Source: DATKMP01 sp963790045
GTDB taxonomy: Bacteria; Bacteroidota; Ignavibacteria; UBA10030
Direction of reading: 5' to 3'
NCBI GenBank assembly: GCA_963790045.1
Contig: CAWBMS010000010.1
Span: 58,735-122,734, forward strand
Length of the DNA: 64,000 bases
The notes below the pieces were generated by a model, which saw only the letters and a list, made by a program, of their open reading frames with translations, did no database searches and had not been told where the DNA came from. Position numbers and translations under genes: made by a program. Positions 28,536 to 38,099 of this stretch are shown here, piece after piece (the first letter of the stretch is position 1; every line of letters starts with the position of its first letter).

Positions 28536-29684
28536 ATGTTTGAATATGAATTAACAGAAGAACAAAAAATGCTGCGCGATATGGCGCGTGATTTTGCGAA
28601 TGCTGAAATCAAACCTCTTTCGCGTAAGATTGATGAAGATGAAAAAATTCCACGTGAGTTGATCAAGAAAATTGCTGAACTGGGTTTTCTCGGCGCGTCA
28701 TTTCCAGCAGAGTATGGCGGCGGTGGATTCGGTGAGATCGGTTACTGTGTGATGCAGGAAGAAATCGGACGTGCCGATGTATCGGTTGCAACGTTTATCG
28801 GTGCGCACCAATCCATCGGTGCGAATGCAATTTATCTCGGCGGTTCGGAAGCATTAAAGAAAAAATATTTGGTGCCGCTTGCGGAAGGAAAATATATCGG
28901 CGGATTTGCTTTGACCGAAGCGCTTGCCGGTTCCGATTCGTTCAACTTGCGAACACGCGCGCATCGAGACGGCGATGACTGGATCATTAACGGTGAAAAA
29001 TTGTGGATCACCAACGGCGGACTTGCCGACGTACTTTCTGTGTTTGCACGAACCGAGCGCGGCATTACCGGCTTTGTAGTCGAAACAAAAACTCCTGGAT
29101 TTACTGCTGGCCCGCCGGAACATAAAATGGGAATTCGCGGCAGCATGACCAATGCACTTACATTCGACAATGTTCGTGTCCCCAAAGAAAATATAATCGG
29201 CGAAGAAGGCCGCGGGTTTCTCGTAGCGATGAAAACATTGGATGCCGGCCGGTTGGGACTTGGCGCTGCATGTCTTGGTGCCGCAAAAGAGTTGTTGGAA
29301 CTTTCCACGAAGTATGCAAAAGAACGCAAACAATTCGATCAACCGATTGCGCAGTTCGAAGCCGTGCAATTTATGCTTGCTGAAATGGCAACAACGATTT
29401 ACGCAATGGAATCTCTGGTGTATCGCACAGCGGCGATGTATGAGGCAGGTAAATCTGTTTCACGACAATCGGCGCAAGTAAAATTGTTCTGTTCGGAAGG
29501 TGCATGCAAAGTTGCAGATCTTGCCGTGCAGGTTCATGGCGGCATGGGTTATTCGCGTGAGTTGCCCATTGAACGTTTCTATCGTGATCTTCGCATCAAT
29601 AGAATTTTTGAAGGCACGAACGAAATTCAAAAGACAATCATTGCGCACGACATCATCAAAAAGAAAGGTGTTGTGAGCTTCTAA
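28536..29684 (+). CDS. Acyl-CoA dehydrogenase
   Basis: This FAD-dependent enzyme forms an enoyl-CoA from an acyl-CoA. The 382-residue product shows FALTEALAGSD (flavin/substrate), WITNGG, the FERKQFDQPI-type segment KERKQFDQPIAQF, VQVHGGMGYS and the C-terminal RIFEGTNEIQ carrying the usual catalytic Glu of short-chain and glutaryl-type enzymes. Chain-length preference cannot be told. It follows the SDR gene closely. A terminator-like hairpin lies 48 bases past the stop, just before tRNA-Phe. Confidence 0.94.
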   Translation: MFEYELTEEQKMLRDMARDFANAEIKPLSRKIDEDEKIPRELIKKIAELGFLGASFPAEYGGGGFGEIGYCVMQEEIGRADVSVATFIGAHQSIGANAIYLGGSEALKKKYLVPLAEGKYIGGFALTEALAGSDSFNLRTRAHRDGDDWIINGEKLWITNGGLADVLSVFARTERGITGFVVETKTPGFTAGPPEHKMGIRGSMTNALTFDNVRVPKENIIGEEGRGFLVAMKTLDAGRLGLGAACLGAAKELLELSTKYAKERKQFDQPIAQFEAVQFMLAEMATTIYAMESLVYRTAAMYEAGKSVSRQSAQVKLFCSEGACKVADLAVQVHGGMGYSRELPIERFYRDLRINRIFEGTNEIQKTIIAHDIIKKKGVVSF

Positions 29685-29692
29685 ATCAATTC

Positions 29693-29721
29693 TTGACTTT
29701 CAGGAAAAAGTCGAGTAGTTT
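29693..29721 (+). promoter_or_regulatory. Possible promoter ahead of tRNA-Phe
   Basis: TTGACT (29693-29698) and TAGTTT (29716-29721) are separated by 17 bases. The second box also fits the Bacteroidota-type TAnnTTTG consensus in part. A hairpin lies between this promoter and the tRNA, which weakens the case. Confidence 0.3.
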
Positions 29722-29731
29722 TATATATAAG

Positions 29732-29757
29732 TCCCGCAGATGTTATGCGGGATTTTT
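29732..29757 (+). terminator. Terminator between acyl-CoA dehydrogenase and tRNA-Phe
   Basis: TCCCGC (29732-29737) pairs with GCGGGA (29747-29752), followed by five T. It ends four bases before the tRNA. Confidence 0.7.
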
Positions 29758-29760
29758 CTT

Positions 29761-29833
29761 GGACAGGTAGCTCAGTTGGTAGAGCAATGGACTGAAAATC
29801 CATGTGTCGGCGGTTCAATCCCGTCCCTGTCCA
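29761..29833 (+). tRNA. tRNA-Phe (GAA)
   Basis: This is a full 73-base cloverleaf. The acceptor GGACAGG (29761-29767) pairs with CCTGTCC (29826-29832). The D-arm contains GCTCAGTTGGTAGAGC. The anticodon stem ATGGA/TCCAT encloses loop CTGAAAA with anticodon GAA at 29794-29796. The T-arm contains GGTTCAATC, and the discriminator base is A. No 3' CCA is encoded. Confidence 0.95.
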
Positions 29834-29870
29834 CATCAAAGCTCTGTGATACAGGGCTTTGATGTTTATT
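29833..29870 (+). terminator. Long hairpin terminator after tRNA-Phe
   Basis: ACATCAAAGCTCTGT and ACAGGGCTTTGATGT form a 15-bp stem with one wobble pair and loop GAT. TTTATT follows. The stem begins at the discriminator base of the tRNA. Confidence 0.75.
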
Positions 29871-30080
29871 GCAAGGAAGCGGTTTTACCAAATAATGATC
29901 TCCCCAAGATGAGTGTTGGCGTTCACAACTCTTAAAAATTTAAAACTATTTCTTCTGAAATTTATTTTGTGTTACGTGATATATTGAATCGATTTGATAT
30001 TATTTTGAGGAGCATTGGAATTTCAATTTCATTTTGCTTACCATCTTATGTGCAAAATATATTGGAAGGATAAAGTTTTT

Positions 30081-31316
30081 ATGGAATCGTTTAATCAGAA
30101 TCGCAGACAATTTCTTCGTACAACAGTTCTGGGGGGCGCAAGCGCTCTTTTTGTTTCAACCGCTCTGGGACAGGATGCATCGAAAGCAGTCGCACAAGAT
30201 ACATCGAAAACAAAAACTCAAGATGCTACAAAGCTCATGATTAAGCGACCATTGGGAAAAACCGGAATCGAAGTCCCCATTGTAAGTTTCGGCGTCATGC
30301 GTGCCGATAATCCGGCATTGATAACCGAAGCATTGAAATCGGGCATCACGTTTTTCGATACCGCTCATGCATATCAGGGCGGCAAGAATGAAGAAATGCT
30401 CGGTACGGTTTTAAAAAATTATCCGCGCAACTCTTTTGTAATTGCAACAAAAGTGGGGCCGGAGCAAATCGATAATAACACAGGACTTTTGGGTTCCGCT
30501 TCCACCAGTAAAGCATTTTTAGAAAAATTAGATATCAGTCTGAAGCGCCTGCAAATGGATTATGTCGATATTTTGTATGTTCATGGAATAGGAAGGCGCG
30601 AAAGTGTGCTTCATCCTGCAATGCTTGAGGCGGTAACGATCGCGAAGAAATCCGGCAAAGCAAAACACGTCGGCGTTTCGACGCACAGAAATGAACCCGA
30701 AGTCATTCTTGCTGCCGTCGAAAGCGGTGTGTATGAAGTCGTTTTAACCTCGATCAATTTTATGCAGGATCATTATGAAGAATTGAAACAAGCCATCGCA
30801 AAAGCAAACGCTGCAGGCGTCGGCATTGTTGCTATGAAAACAATGGCAGGTGGTTTCCACGATAAAGAGCGGACGAAGCCGATCAATTGCAAAGCGGCAT
30901 TAAAATTTGTCCTGCAAGATAAAGATGTAACGACAGCAATTCCTGGAATTACGAACTTCGATCAGCTTGCGATGAATGTCAATGTTGCTCATAATTTGGA
31001 AATGACACAGGAAGAAAAAAACGATCTTGCCGGCGGAAAATCGGAAGGCAGTTTGTATTGCCCGGGCTGCGATCATTGCGTTTCGGAATGCGCAAAGAAA
31101 CTTCCCGTGCCGGATATTATGCGCGCGTATATGTACACCTACGGTTATCGCGATCTTGCCGCTGCGCGTTCGTTGCTCTCCGATCTTCAGCTTCCCGCAA
31201 ATCCTTGCGGTGATTGCAGCCATTGCTCAGTGAAATGCTCGCAGGGATTTTCTGTTGCAGACCGCATTACGGATATTGCGCGCTTGAATCAAGTTCCTGC
31301 AGAATTTTTATCATAG
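30081..31316 (+). CDS. Exported aldo/keto reductase with Fe-S cluster motifs
   Basis: The 411-residue product has a twin-arginine-type leader (NRRQFLRTTVLGG, residues about 6-18). A low-complexity linker of Gln/Asp/Thr/Lys repeats follows, then an aldo/keto reductase barrel (MIKRPLGKTGIEVPIVSFG onward) with the FFDTAHAY catalytic segment. The C-terminus has two Cys clusters, CPGCDHCVSEC and CGDCSHCSVKC, as in ferredoxin-type AKRs. It may reduce a carbonyl compound in the periplasm using Fe-S electrons; the substrate is unknown. The start is the ATG at 30081 because it gives a clean leader, and a GGAAGGA lies upstream. The next gene begins ten bases later. Confidence 0.85.
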   Translation: MESFNQNRRQFLRTTVLGGASALFVSTALGQDASKAVAQDTSKTKTQDATKLMIKRPLGKTGIEVPIVSFGVMRADNPALITEALKSGITFFDTAHAYQGGKNEEMLGTVLKNYPRNSFVIATKVGPEQIDNNTGLLGSASTSKAFLEKLDISLKRLQMDYVDILYVHGIGRRESVLHPAMLEAVTIAKKSGKAKHVGVSTHRNEPEVILAAVESGVYEVVLTSINFMQDHYEELKQAIAKANAAGVGIVAMKTMAGGFHDKERTKPINCKAALKFVLQDKDVTTAIPGITNFDQLAMNVNVAHNLEMTQEEKNDLAGGKSEGSLYCPGCDHCVSECAKKLPVPDIMRAYMYTYGYRDLAAARSLLSDLQLPANPCGDCSHCSVKCSQGFSVADRITDIARLNQVPAEFLS

Positions 31317-31326
31317 GATCGCTGCA

Positions 31327-32183
31327 ATGAAATATTTTATTTCTCTTGGAATAATTCTTTGCGTATTGATGCTTCCGCTTCGCGCGCAGGAATTGCAATT
31401 TCCGGCAATTACCGGCTGGAAGGTTGCGATGGAACCAAAGTCGTTACGATCCCAACAATCTCTGGGACATTATCGATGGCGCTGCGGATTTGTACTTGCT
31501 GTACGGATTTCAAGAATCTGCACATTGCGCGGTACACGAATACAGACAGCATAGAAATAAAAGTTGAAATCTATCATCACAACACACCGGTCAATGCGTT
31601 CGGAATGTACTCGCAGGAACGCGATACACTGTATAATTATATCTCAGTCGGAACACAAGGATACATTCAAGACGGCATTCTGAATTTTTTAACCGGAAGT
31701 TATTACATCAAACTCTCGACTTTCCAGAATGGAGAGCTGCCGCGGCAAGGAATGATGACAATTGCACAAGCCATTGCCGCACGATTGCATCAAATCAATG
31801 AACTTCCGCACGAGCTGCACTATTTTCCTGACGAAGGAAGAATATCCCATGCAGAACAATTCGTTGCACAAAGTTTTCTTGGATACAGTTTTCTGAACAA
31901 CGTTTTTGTCGTGCCGTATCATGGGCAGGATGCGATGTATAAATTGTTTCTCATCTCGCCCAAAATCCATGACGATGCTGCTGCCATTGCAAAGTCCATG
32001 CTTCAAGCGGTCGGGCCGGATTCCATACAACAAGCTGGGAAGGAAACCTATCGAATTCACGATCCCAAAAGCGGTGTTCTAACGTTTGCCGTTGTCGATC
32101 ATTTTTTATGCGGCGTCATCAGCAGCACAGATGTACCAAAAGAGCAAACACTCGACAAAGTTATATCGTTACTTTTAAAATAA
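31327..32183 (+). pseudogene. Exported DUF6599-like protein, two frame disruptions
   Basis: The reconstructed 285-residue product has a signal peptide (residues 1-20, ending RAQE). A soluble domain follows with NNLWDIIDGAADLYLLYGF, a segment typical of the DUF6599 type, then NAFGMYSQERD and ELPHELHYFPDEGR. The frame changes +1 near 31444 (TCGTTAC) and again near 31508-31510 (GGATTTC). Removing one T at each site restores the protein to the stop at 32183. The function is unknown. It follows the exported AKR gene closely and may belong to the same process. Confidence 0.75.
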
Positions 32184-32229
32184 TTAAAGTTATAACGATT
32201 GGAAAAAAATTAGTTATTGGAGAGCGGTT

Positions 32230-33099
32230 ATGTGTTTAATAAGAAGGACATTGATAAGTATTGTGATGCTGTTCTGTTGGTTCACGATTGGATGGACACA
32301 GGGTTCCACTGAAGCCGTGCGCAGCTTGACGATTGCGGGATCGGAAATTCGAGAAGTTCATTCAAAGATTACCAATCAGGATTATGAATTGATTGTGTAT
32401 CTTCCCTACAGCTATAAAACGAATCCCACCAAACATTATCCGGTTGTATATTTCTGTGATGGCTTTTATGATTTTCCGTTGATGTCCGGTATTTACGGAC
32501 AGGAAAATTATGATAAAACGATTGGTGAATGTTTGTTAGTCGGTTTTTCGTACAAAGGCAAAGACTTGAATTATGATAAACTGCGTATGTACGATTATTC
32601 GCCAACACCAGAAAAGCGAGACGTACCGACCGGCGGTGCACCGCAATTTTTACAGGTGATCGAAAAAGAATTCATTCCTTTCATTGAAAAAACATATCGT
32701 GTCGATCCGAGTTTTCGCGTGCTGGGCGGCAATTCGATGGGCGGACTTTTTACCTTGTATGCGATGTTCACGAAAACAGAACTCTTCAATGCTTACATTG
32801 CCATCGGCCCTGCCGTCAATTGGGACAATGGCTGGCTTTCGAAAGTGGAAGCAAAGTTTCATCAACAGCATCCCAATCTTCCGGTTACGCTGTATATGAC
32901 GGGCGCAGAAAAAGAGTTTTCCTACTTGCCGGAATATTTTGAAAGCATCCGTTTCTTCGGCAATGTTTTACAGAAGCGACATTATAAAGATTTTCGCTAT
33001 GAATTCCGTATTCTGGATGATACGTATCACTCCGGCGCAAAATCCGAAGGGTATTATCGGGGCTTGAAATTCGTTTTTGAACCGCTATTGCAGAAGTGA
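32230..33099 (+). CDS. Exported esterase, alpha/beta-hydrolase fold
   Basis: The 289-residue product has a signal peptide (about residues 1-24, ending WTQG). The esterase-D/Fes-type fold follows, with YPVVYFCDG, the nucleophile elbow GGNSMGG (catalytic Ser) and a late DDTYHSG that supplies the His. It resembles IroE/Fes-like esterases, which hydrolyse ester bonds in siderophores or other acyl compounds; the actual substrate is unknown. GGAG precedes the ATG. A terminator follows the stop, so this is the end of the AKR transcript. Confidence 0.88.
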   Translation: MCLIRRTLISIVMLFCWFTIGWTQGSTEAVRSLTIAGSEIREVHSKITNQDYELIVYLPYSYKTNPTKHYPVVYFCDGFYDFPLMSGIYGQENYDKTIGECLLVGFSYKGKDLNYDKLRMYDYSPTPEKRDVPTGGAPQFLQVIEKEFIPFIEKTYRVDPSFRVLGGNSMGGLFTLYAMFTKTELFNAYIAIGPAVNWDNGWLSKVEAKFHQQHPNLPVTLYMTGAEKEFSYLPEYFESIRFFGNVLQKRHYKDFRYEFRILDDTYHSGAKSEGYYRGLKFVFEPLLQK

Positions 33100-33114
33100 T
33101 TGCGAAAAGGTTTC

Positions 33115-33143
33115 GCGATAGAGAAACCTTTTTATGCAAAACA
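33115..33143 (+). terminator. Rho-independent terminator after the esterase
   Basis: AAAAGGTTTC (33115-33124) pairs with GAAACCTTTT (33133-33142) around an 8-base loop. Confidence 0.75.
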
Positions 33144-33240
33144 GTTGATCATTTCTTGTGGAACAGGCATCTTCGGGCGGTTCACATTCCCATAAACAAC
33201 GTTGCTCCCCAATCAATATTTTGGTATATTAATACCTCAA

Positions 33241-33933
33241 ATGCAGAAGACGATATCGAAGAAGATTTCAATTGCTATTGATGGACCAGCAGCATCTGGA
33301 AAAAGTACCACCGCAAAACTTGTTGCGGAAAAATTGGGCTATCTTCATATCGATACCGGCGCCATGTATCGCGCAATTACCTGGAAAGTGCTGCAAAAGA
33401 AAATAGAGTTGGAAGATGAAAAAAATATCGTTGCCTTAGCGCAGAATTCGACCGTACGATTGCTGGCGGCGAAGGATGGCATTAAAGTGTTTTTGGATGA
33501 AGAAGATATTACCAAAGCCATACGGATGCCGAATGTTTCGCATTCCGTCAGCACGGTAAGCAGCTATGATGGTGTACGCAAAGTGATGGTCCATGAACAA
33601 CAGCAAATGGCGGAAACAGGCGGCGTTGTGTTAGACGGCCGCGACATTGGAACGGTCGTTTTGCCGGAGGCCGATCTGAAAATCTTTATGATTGCGAACG
33701 TGGCAGAACGCGCGCGCCGTCGGAAATATGATCTGGAAAAGAATGGAGTCGATGCGAACGAAATCGATCTCATTCAAGAAATAGAATTACGCGATAATAA
33801 AGATTCGACACGCGCAGCAAGTCCCTTGAAAAAAGCACAGGATGCAGTAGAACTTGATACATCCGATCTTTCAATTGACGAGCAAGTGGAATTTATTGTC
33901 GCAAGAGCAAAAAAGATTATCGATTCAAAATAG
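33241..33933 (+). CDS. cmk: Cytidylate kinase
   Basis: Cmk phosphorylates CMP and dCMP. The 230-residue product has the P-loop GPAASGKST near residues 14-22, the DTGAMYRA nucleotide-monophosphate-binding segment and VVLDGRDIGTVV. The ATG at 33241 gives the normal N-terminus. A longer in-frame extension from 33202 is not conserved-looking. It begins the cmk-ispH-rpsA cluster, an order known in several bacterial groups, and is one base from ispH. Confidence 0.95.
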   Translation: MQKTISKKISIAIDGPAASGKSTTAKLVAEKLGYLHIDTGAMYRAITWKVLQKKIELEDEKNIVALAQNSTVRLLAAKDGIKVFLDEEDITKAIRMPNVSHSVSTVSSYDGVRKVMVHEQQQMAETGGVVLDGRDIGTVVLPEADLKIFMIANVAERARRRKYDLEKNGVDANEIDLIQEIELRDNKDSTRAASPLKKAQDAVELDTSDLSIDEQVEFIVARAKKIIDSK

Positions 33934-33934
33934 T

Positions 33935-34831
33935 ATGAATGTTCGTATAGATACTTCCTCAGGATTTTGCTGGGGAGTTATCCGTACCATTGACATAGCA
34001 GAGCAGGCGTTACAATCCGGAACGAAATTATATTCGCTGGGTGAAATCATTCATAACCCGATGGAAATTGAACGGCTGAAGCAGCAAGGGCTTGAAACGG
34101 TTTCGCATAACGATCTGGAAAAATTGCGTGGTGAAACGGTTTTGATTCGTGCGCATGGAGAACCGCCGGCGACATATAAGAGAGCGGAAGAACTCGGCAT
34201 CACGATAATCGATGCAACATGTCCGGTCGTGACAAAAGTACAGGAACGCATCCGTAAATTTTATTTAGATGGATATCAGGTTGTTATCTTTGGAAAAAAA
34301 GATCACGCAGAAGTTCTTGGATTGATCGGGCAGACGAATGGTGAAGCGATTATCATTCATTCGCTCGATGAAATTGGAAAAGTAAAATTGGATCGCAAAA
34401 CGGTTTTGTTCTCGCAAACAACGATGGATAAGCCGACATTTTATGCGATCAAAGATGCGTTATCGAAACGCATCGATGAATTGGTCGTTGCGACGATGGA
34501 AGATACCGCGATCGATTTCCATGCGAAAGATACGATCTGCGGTCAGGTTTCCGGACGCGAAAAAAAGATTCGCGAGTTTGCTGCGGATAACGATGTCGTT
34601 ATTTTTGTCGCCGGCAAACATAGTTCGAACGGCAAAGTGTTATATGAAATCGTGAAAACCGAAAATGTAAAATCGTATTTTATCGAAGACGCATCCGAGT
34701 TACAGCACGAATGGTTCGCCGGCGTGAATAACGTCGGCATTACCGGCGCAACATCGACGCCGCAATGGCTGATGGAAAATGTAAAGCAAGAAATTGAAAA
34801 ACGATACGGAAGTATCGAAGCAAAAAAATAG
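33935..34831 (+). CDS. ispH: 4-hydroxy-3-methylbut-2-enyl diphosphate reductase
   Basis: IspH is the [4Fe-4S] enzyme that makes IPP and DMAPP in the last step of the MEP isoprenoid pathway. The three cluster cysteines lie in FCWGV near residue 14, IDATCPVV and DTICGQVSGRE. The catalytic His/Glu segments RAHGEPP and KDHAEV are present. The length is 298 residues. The start is the ATG at 33935, one base after the cmk stop. Its presence implies isoprenoid synthesis by the MEP route. Confidence 0.95.
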   Translation: MNVRIDTSSGFCWGVIRTIDIAEQALQSGTKLYSLGEIIHNPMEIERLKQQGLETVSHNDLEKLRGETVLIRAHGEPPATYKRAEELGITIIDATCPVVTKVQERIRKFYLDGYQVVIFGKKDHAEVLGLIGQTNGEAIIIHSLDEIGKVKLDRKTVLFSQTTMDKPTFYAIKDALSKRIDELVVATMEDTAIDFHAKDTICGQVSGREKKIREFAADNDVVIFVAGKHSSNGKVLYEIVKTENVKSYFIEDASELQHEWFAGVNNVGITGATSTPQWLMENVKQEIEKRYGSIEAKK

Positions 34832-34971
34832 TTGAACAGTCAAAATTAAATAATCATATCATCACATAAAAATATGTGCCTGACGTGATGTTGAACGCTG
34901 TGTGATGACTGGCAGCGACAACGCACGACAGGATGTTTCCCGGATCAGCAGGAAACAGATTTGGAGGACAA

Positions 34972-36732
34972 ATGTCTGATACAAACATGACCGCGAACAA
35001 GTTCGAGGAACGCGGGTATTCGGAATCCGAGTATAAACAACTTGAACAAATGTATGCCAGCACGCTTGGCACAATTAAATCCAACGAAATCGTCAAAGGA
35101 CGTATCGTGCATATCGGTGATTCTAATGTCAGCATCGACATCGGTTTTAAATCGGAAGGCACCGTGCCCATCAACGAATTTCCCAACATCAAAGATTGCA
35201 AAGTCGGCGATGAAGTGGAAGTGTTTCTCGAAAGCATCGAAGACAAGGACGGACATCTTGTTCTTTCCCGCAAACGCGCAGATTTTATGCGTGTGTGGGA
35301 ACGCGTCGTCAAAGCATTCGATACCGGTGAGATCATGAAAGGTCGCTGCGTGCGTCGTACCAAAGGCGGCATCGTTGTGGATTTACTCGGATTAGATGCG
35401 TTTCTCCCCGGCTCGCAAATTGATGTGCGGCCTGTTCGTGATTTCGATGCATTCATCGGTCGTGAGATGGATCTCCGCATTGTCAAAGTCAATCATCCGT
35501 CGGAAAATGTTGTGGTCAGTCACAAAATTCTTGTGGAAGAAGAACTTGCCAGTCAGCGCAAAGTTATTCTTGATAGTCTAGAAAAAGGTCAGATTCTTGA
35601 AGGGCACGTCAAAGCGATTACGGACTTCGGTGTGTTTGTGGATTTGGGCGGCGTTGATGGATTGGTGCACATTACCGATTTATCATGGGGACGCGTCAAT
35701 CATCCATCCGAAGTTGTGAAGTTGGATCAAACCGTCAACGTGGTTGTGCTGGATTTTGATACAGAGAAGAAACGTATTTCTCTTGGTATGAAACAATTGA
35801 CACCGCATCCGTGGGAAAATATTGAAACGCGTTATCCGGTTGGCACAAAGATCAATGGGAAAATTGTTTCGCTGACCGACTACGGTGCATTTGTGGAAAT
35901 CGAAAAAGGCATCGAAGGCCTGATCCATATTTCAGAAATGAGCTGGACGCAGCATATCAAACATCCATCGCAAGTCGTTTCCATGGGACAGATGATCGAT
36001 GCGATTATTCTTTCACTCGATAAAGAAGGAAAGAAAATTTCTCTCGGTATGAAACAATTAGAACCTGATCCGTGGACGACATTGATGCAAAAATATCCGA
36101 TCGGCTCTAAACATTCCGGTATCGTTCGCAACCTGACGAACTTCGGCGTCTTTGTCGAATTGGAAGAAGGCGTGGACGGGTTAGTGCATATTTCCGATTT
36201 GTCATGGACAAAGAAGATTCGCCATCCGGGTGAAGTAGTAAAAAAAGGCGACCAATTAGATGTGATCGTTTTGTCCGTCGATATTGACCAACGCCGGATT
36301 TCTCTTGGGCATAAACAAGTTCAAGATAATCCATGGGACGCGTTTGAAAAACAATATCAAAATGGTACGGATGTCGAAGGCACGGTCGTTCGTCTTATCG
36401 AGAAAGGTGTCATTGTCGAATTGCCGCTCGGTGTCGATGGCTTTGTTCCGCTGTCGCAGTTGTCGCAAACACCGGTGAAAAATGTTACCGAGTCATTCAA
36501 GATCGGCGATACGTTACCGTTGAAAGTGATTGAGTTCGATAAAGAGAGCAAGAAAATCGTTCTCTCGGTACTCGAATATTTCCGCGGCAAAGAGCAGAAG
36601 CTCGTCGATGAATATGTCGGTGGGCACAAGCTTTCACCGATGACGATGAAGGACATTGTCTCCGCGCCTCCAGTAGCTCCAGAAGAGTTGCCGAAGCTTG
36701 ACGACACATTGTCTGATACTTTATCGGATTAA
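34972..36732 (+). CDS. rpsA: 30S ribosomal protein S1
   Basis: S1 binds mRNA for translation initiation. The 586-residue product contains six S1 repeats, recognisable by motifs such as GFKSEGTVPINEF, DLLGLDAFLPGSQ, DFGVFVDLGG, DYGAFVEIEKG, NFGVFVELEEG and GVIVELPLG. The start is the ATG at 34972, four bases after GGAGGA; an upstream in-frame ATG at 34933 has no site. The 140-base leader contains a GTTTCC/GGAAAC hairpin, a candidate site for S1 autoregulation (inference). A strong terminator follows. Confidence 0.96.
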   Translation: MSDTNMTANKFEERGYSESEYKQLEQMYASTLGTIKSNEIVKGRIVHIGDSNVSIDIGFKSEGTVPINEFPNIKDCKVGDEVEVFLESIEDKDGHLVLSRKRADFMRVWERVVKAFDTGEIMKGRCVRRTKGGIVVDLLGLDAFLPGSQIDVRPVRDFDAFIGREMDLRIVKVNHPSENVVVSHKILVEEELASQRKVILDSLEKGQILEGHVKAITDFGVFVDLGGVDGLVHITDLSWGRVNHPSEVVKLDQTVNVVVLDFDTEKKRISLGMKQLTPHPWENIETRYPVGTKINGKIVSLTDYGAFVEIEKGIEGLIHISEMSWTQHIKHPSQVVSMGQMIDAIILSLDKEGKKISLGMKQLEPDPWTTLMQKYPIGSKHSGIVRNLTNFGVFVELEEGVDGLVHISDLSWTKKIRHPGEVVKKGDQLDVIVLSVDIDQRRISLGHKQVQDNPWDAFEKQYQNGTDVEGTVVRLIEKGVIVELPLGVDGFVPLSQLSQTPVKNVTESFKIGDTLPLKVIEFDKESKKIVLSVLEYFRGKEQKLVDEYVGGHKLSPMTMKDIVSAPPVAPEELPKLDDTLSDTLSD

Positions 36733-36750
36733 AATCGAGAAGCATTACTC

Positions 36751-36788
36751 AAGGAGTTGTTCGGACACTGTTCGGGCAACTCCTTTTT
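36751..36788 (+). terminator. Terminator of rpsA abutting mtaB
   Basis: AAGGAGTTG (36751-36759) pairs with CAACTCCTT (36777-36785), followed by T to 36788. It ends three bases before the mtaB ATG, so mtaB translation depends on read-through or another promoter. Confidence 0.8.
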
Positions 36789-36791
36789 CTT

Positions 36792-38091
36792 ATGAAACGT
36801 GTTGCATTACATACGCTAGGATGTAAATTAAATTATGCAGAAACTGCTACAATCGGAAAGCAGTTTTTGGATGAGGGCTATCAATTGGTCGATCTTGATG
36901 AACCTTCCGATGTTGTTGTCATCAATACCTGTAGTGTTACGGAACGCGCGGATCGAGAATGCCGGCAGCTTGTGCGGCGTGCGTTGCGTCATTCCCCGAA
37001 TGCGTTTGTTGCAGTGGTCGGTTGTTATTCACAGCTTCGACATCAGGAAATTGCGAATATCGAAGGTGTCGATCTTGTGTTGGGATCGAAAGAAAAATTT
37101 GATGTCTTAAAGCATCTTGGTGATTTAACGAAACGTGCTGCTGCCGAGGTCTATGTTTCGTGTGTGGAAGATTTTCATGAAACGCATCTTGCATCATCGG
37201 CAGGATTCGAAGATCGTACGCGCGCCTTTTTAAAAATTCAAGATGGATGTGATTATCTTTGCACGTATTGTACAATTCCACAAGCAAGAGGTGCGAGTAG
37301 AAGCATAGCGCTTTCACAGATCGTTACACAGGCACAGGAAATTGCGAATCAAGGGTATCAAGAAATCGGTACTCACAGGTGTCAATGTCGGCGATTATGG
37401 AACAGGCATCGACAGCAATCTTCTTCAATTGCTCAGGCAGTTGGTGAAGATTGACGGCATTCGACGCATTCGTATCAGTTCCATCGAGCCGAATCTTTTG
37501 ACGGATGAGTTGCTGGAATTTTGGTTCGCAGAAGAAAAGCTTTGCAAGCACTGGCACATTCCGTTACAATCCGGCTCCGATACGATTTTGAAATCGATGC
37601 GCCGCAGATATTTGACAGATTTGTATGCGAGAAAAATTGAAACGATCAAACATGCAATTCCCTCCGCAGGCATTGGCGCTGATGTGATTGTTGGATTTCC
37701 AGGAGAAACGGAACAACGATTTGAAGAAACATACTCGTTTCTTGCCGATCAACCGATCAGCTATTTGCATGTATTCAGTTATTCGCCGCGGCCGAACACA
37801 CCGGCAATGCAATTTGCTCATCAAGTATCACCACAGGAAAAATCGAAGCGAAGCGAACGATTACGACAATTAAGCGTACGAAAACGCAAAATGTTTTATC
37901 AAGGATTTGAAGAAAGAATAGTCAACGTGTTGTTTGAAACACGCCATTCAAAAGAATTAGTAACAGGATTGACAGGAGAATATGTCCATGTAAATGTTGC
38001 GACCGCGCAGGAAATAACCAATCAATTGCTGCATGTAAAAATTTTGCATACTGCGCAAGATTCTTGCAGCGGAGTTCTCATCTCGTCGTAG
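36792..38091 (+). pseudogene. mtaB: tRNA threonylcarbamoyladenosine methylthiotransferase MtaB, frame disrupted
   Basis: MtaB adds a methylthio group to t6A37 in tRNA. The N-terminal domain has HTLGCKLNYAET with cluster Cys and VVINTCSVTERAD. The radical-SAM motif CDYLCTYC lies near residue 155. The frame changes +1 near 37368 (ATCGGTAC). Deleting one G gives QEIVLTGVNVGDYG, and the rest continues through RISSIEP, HIPLQSGSD and IVGFPGET to 38091. The whole is about 432 residues, a normal length. Probable sequencing error. Confidence 0.92.
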
Positions 38092-38099
38092 GAGCTAAC

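Noticed and set aside
33241..36732. cmk-ispH-rpsA as an unusual cluster
   Set aside because: This order is already known in several bacterial groups, so it is ordinary.
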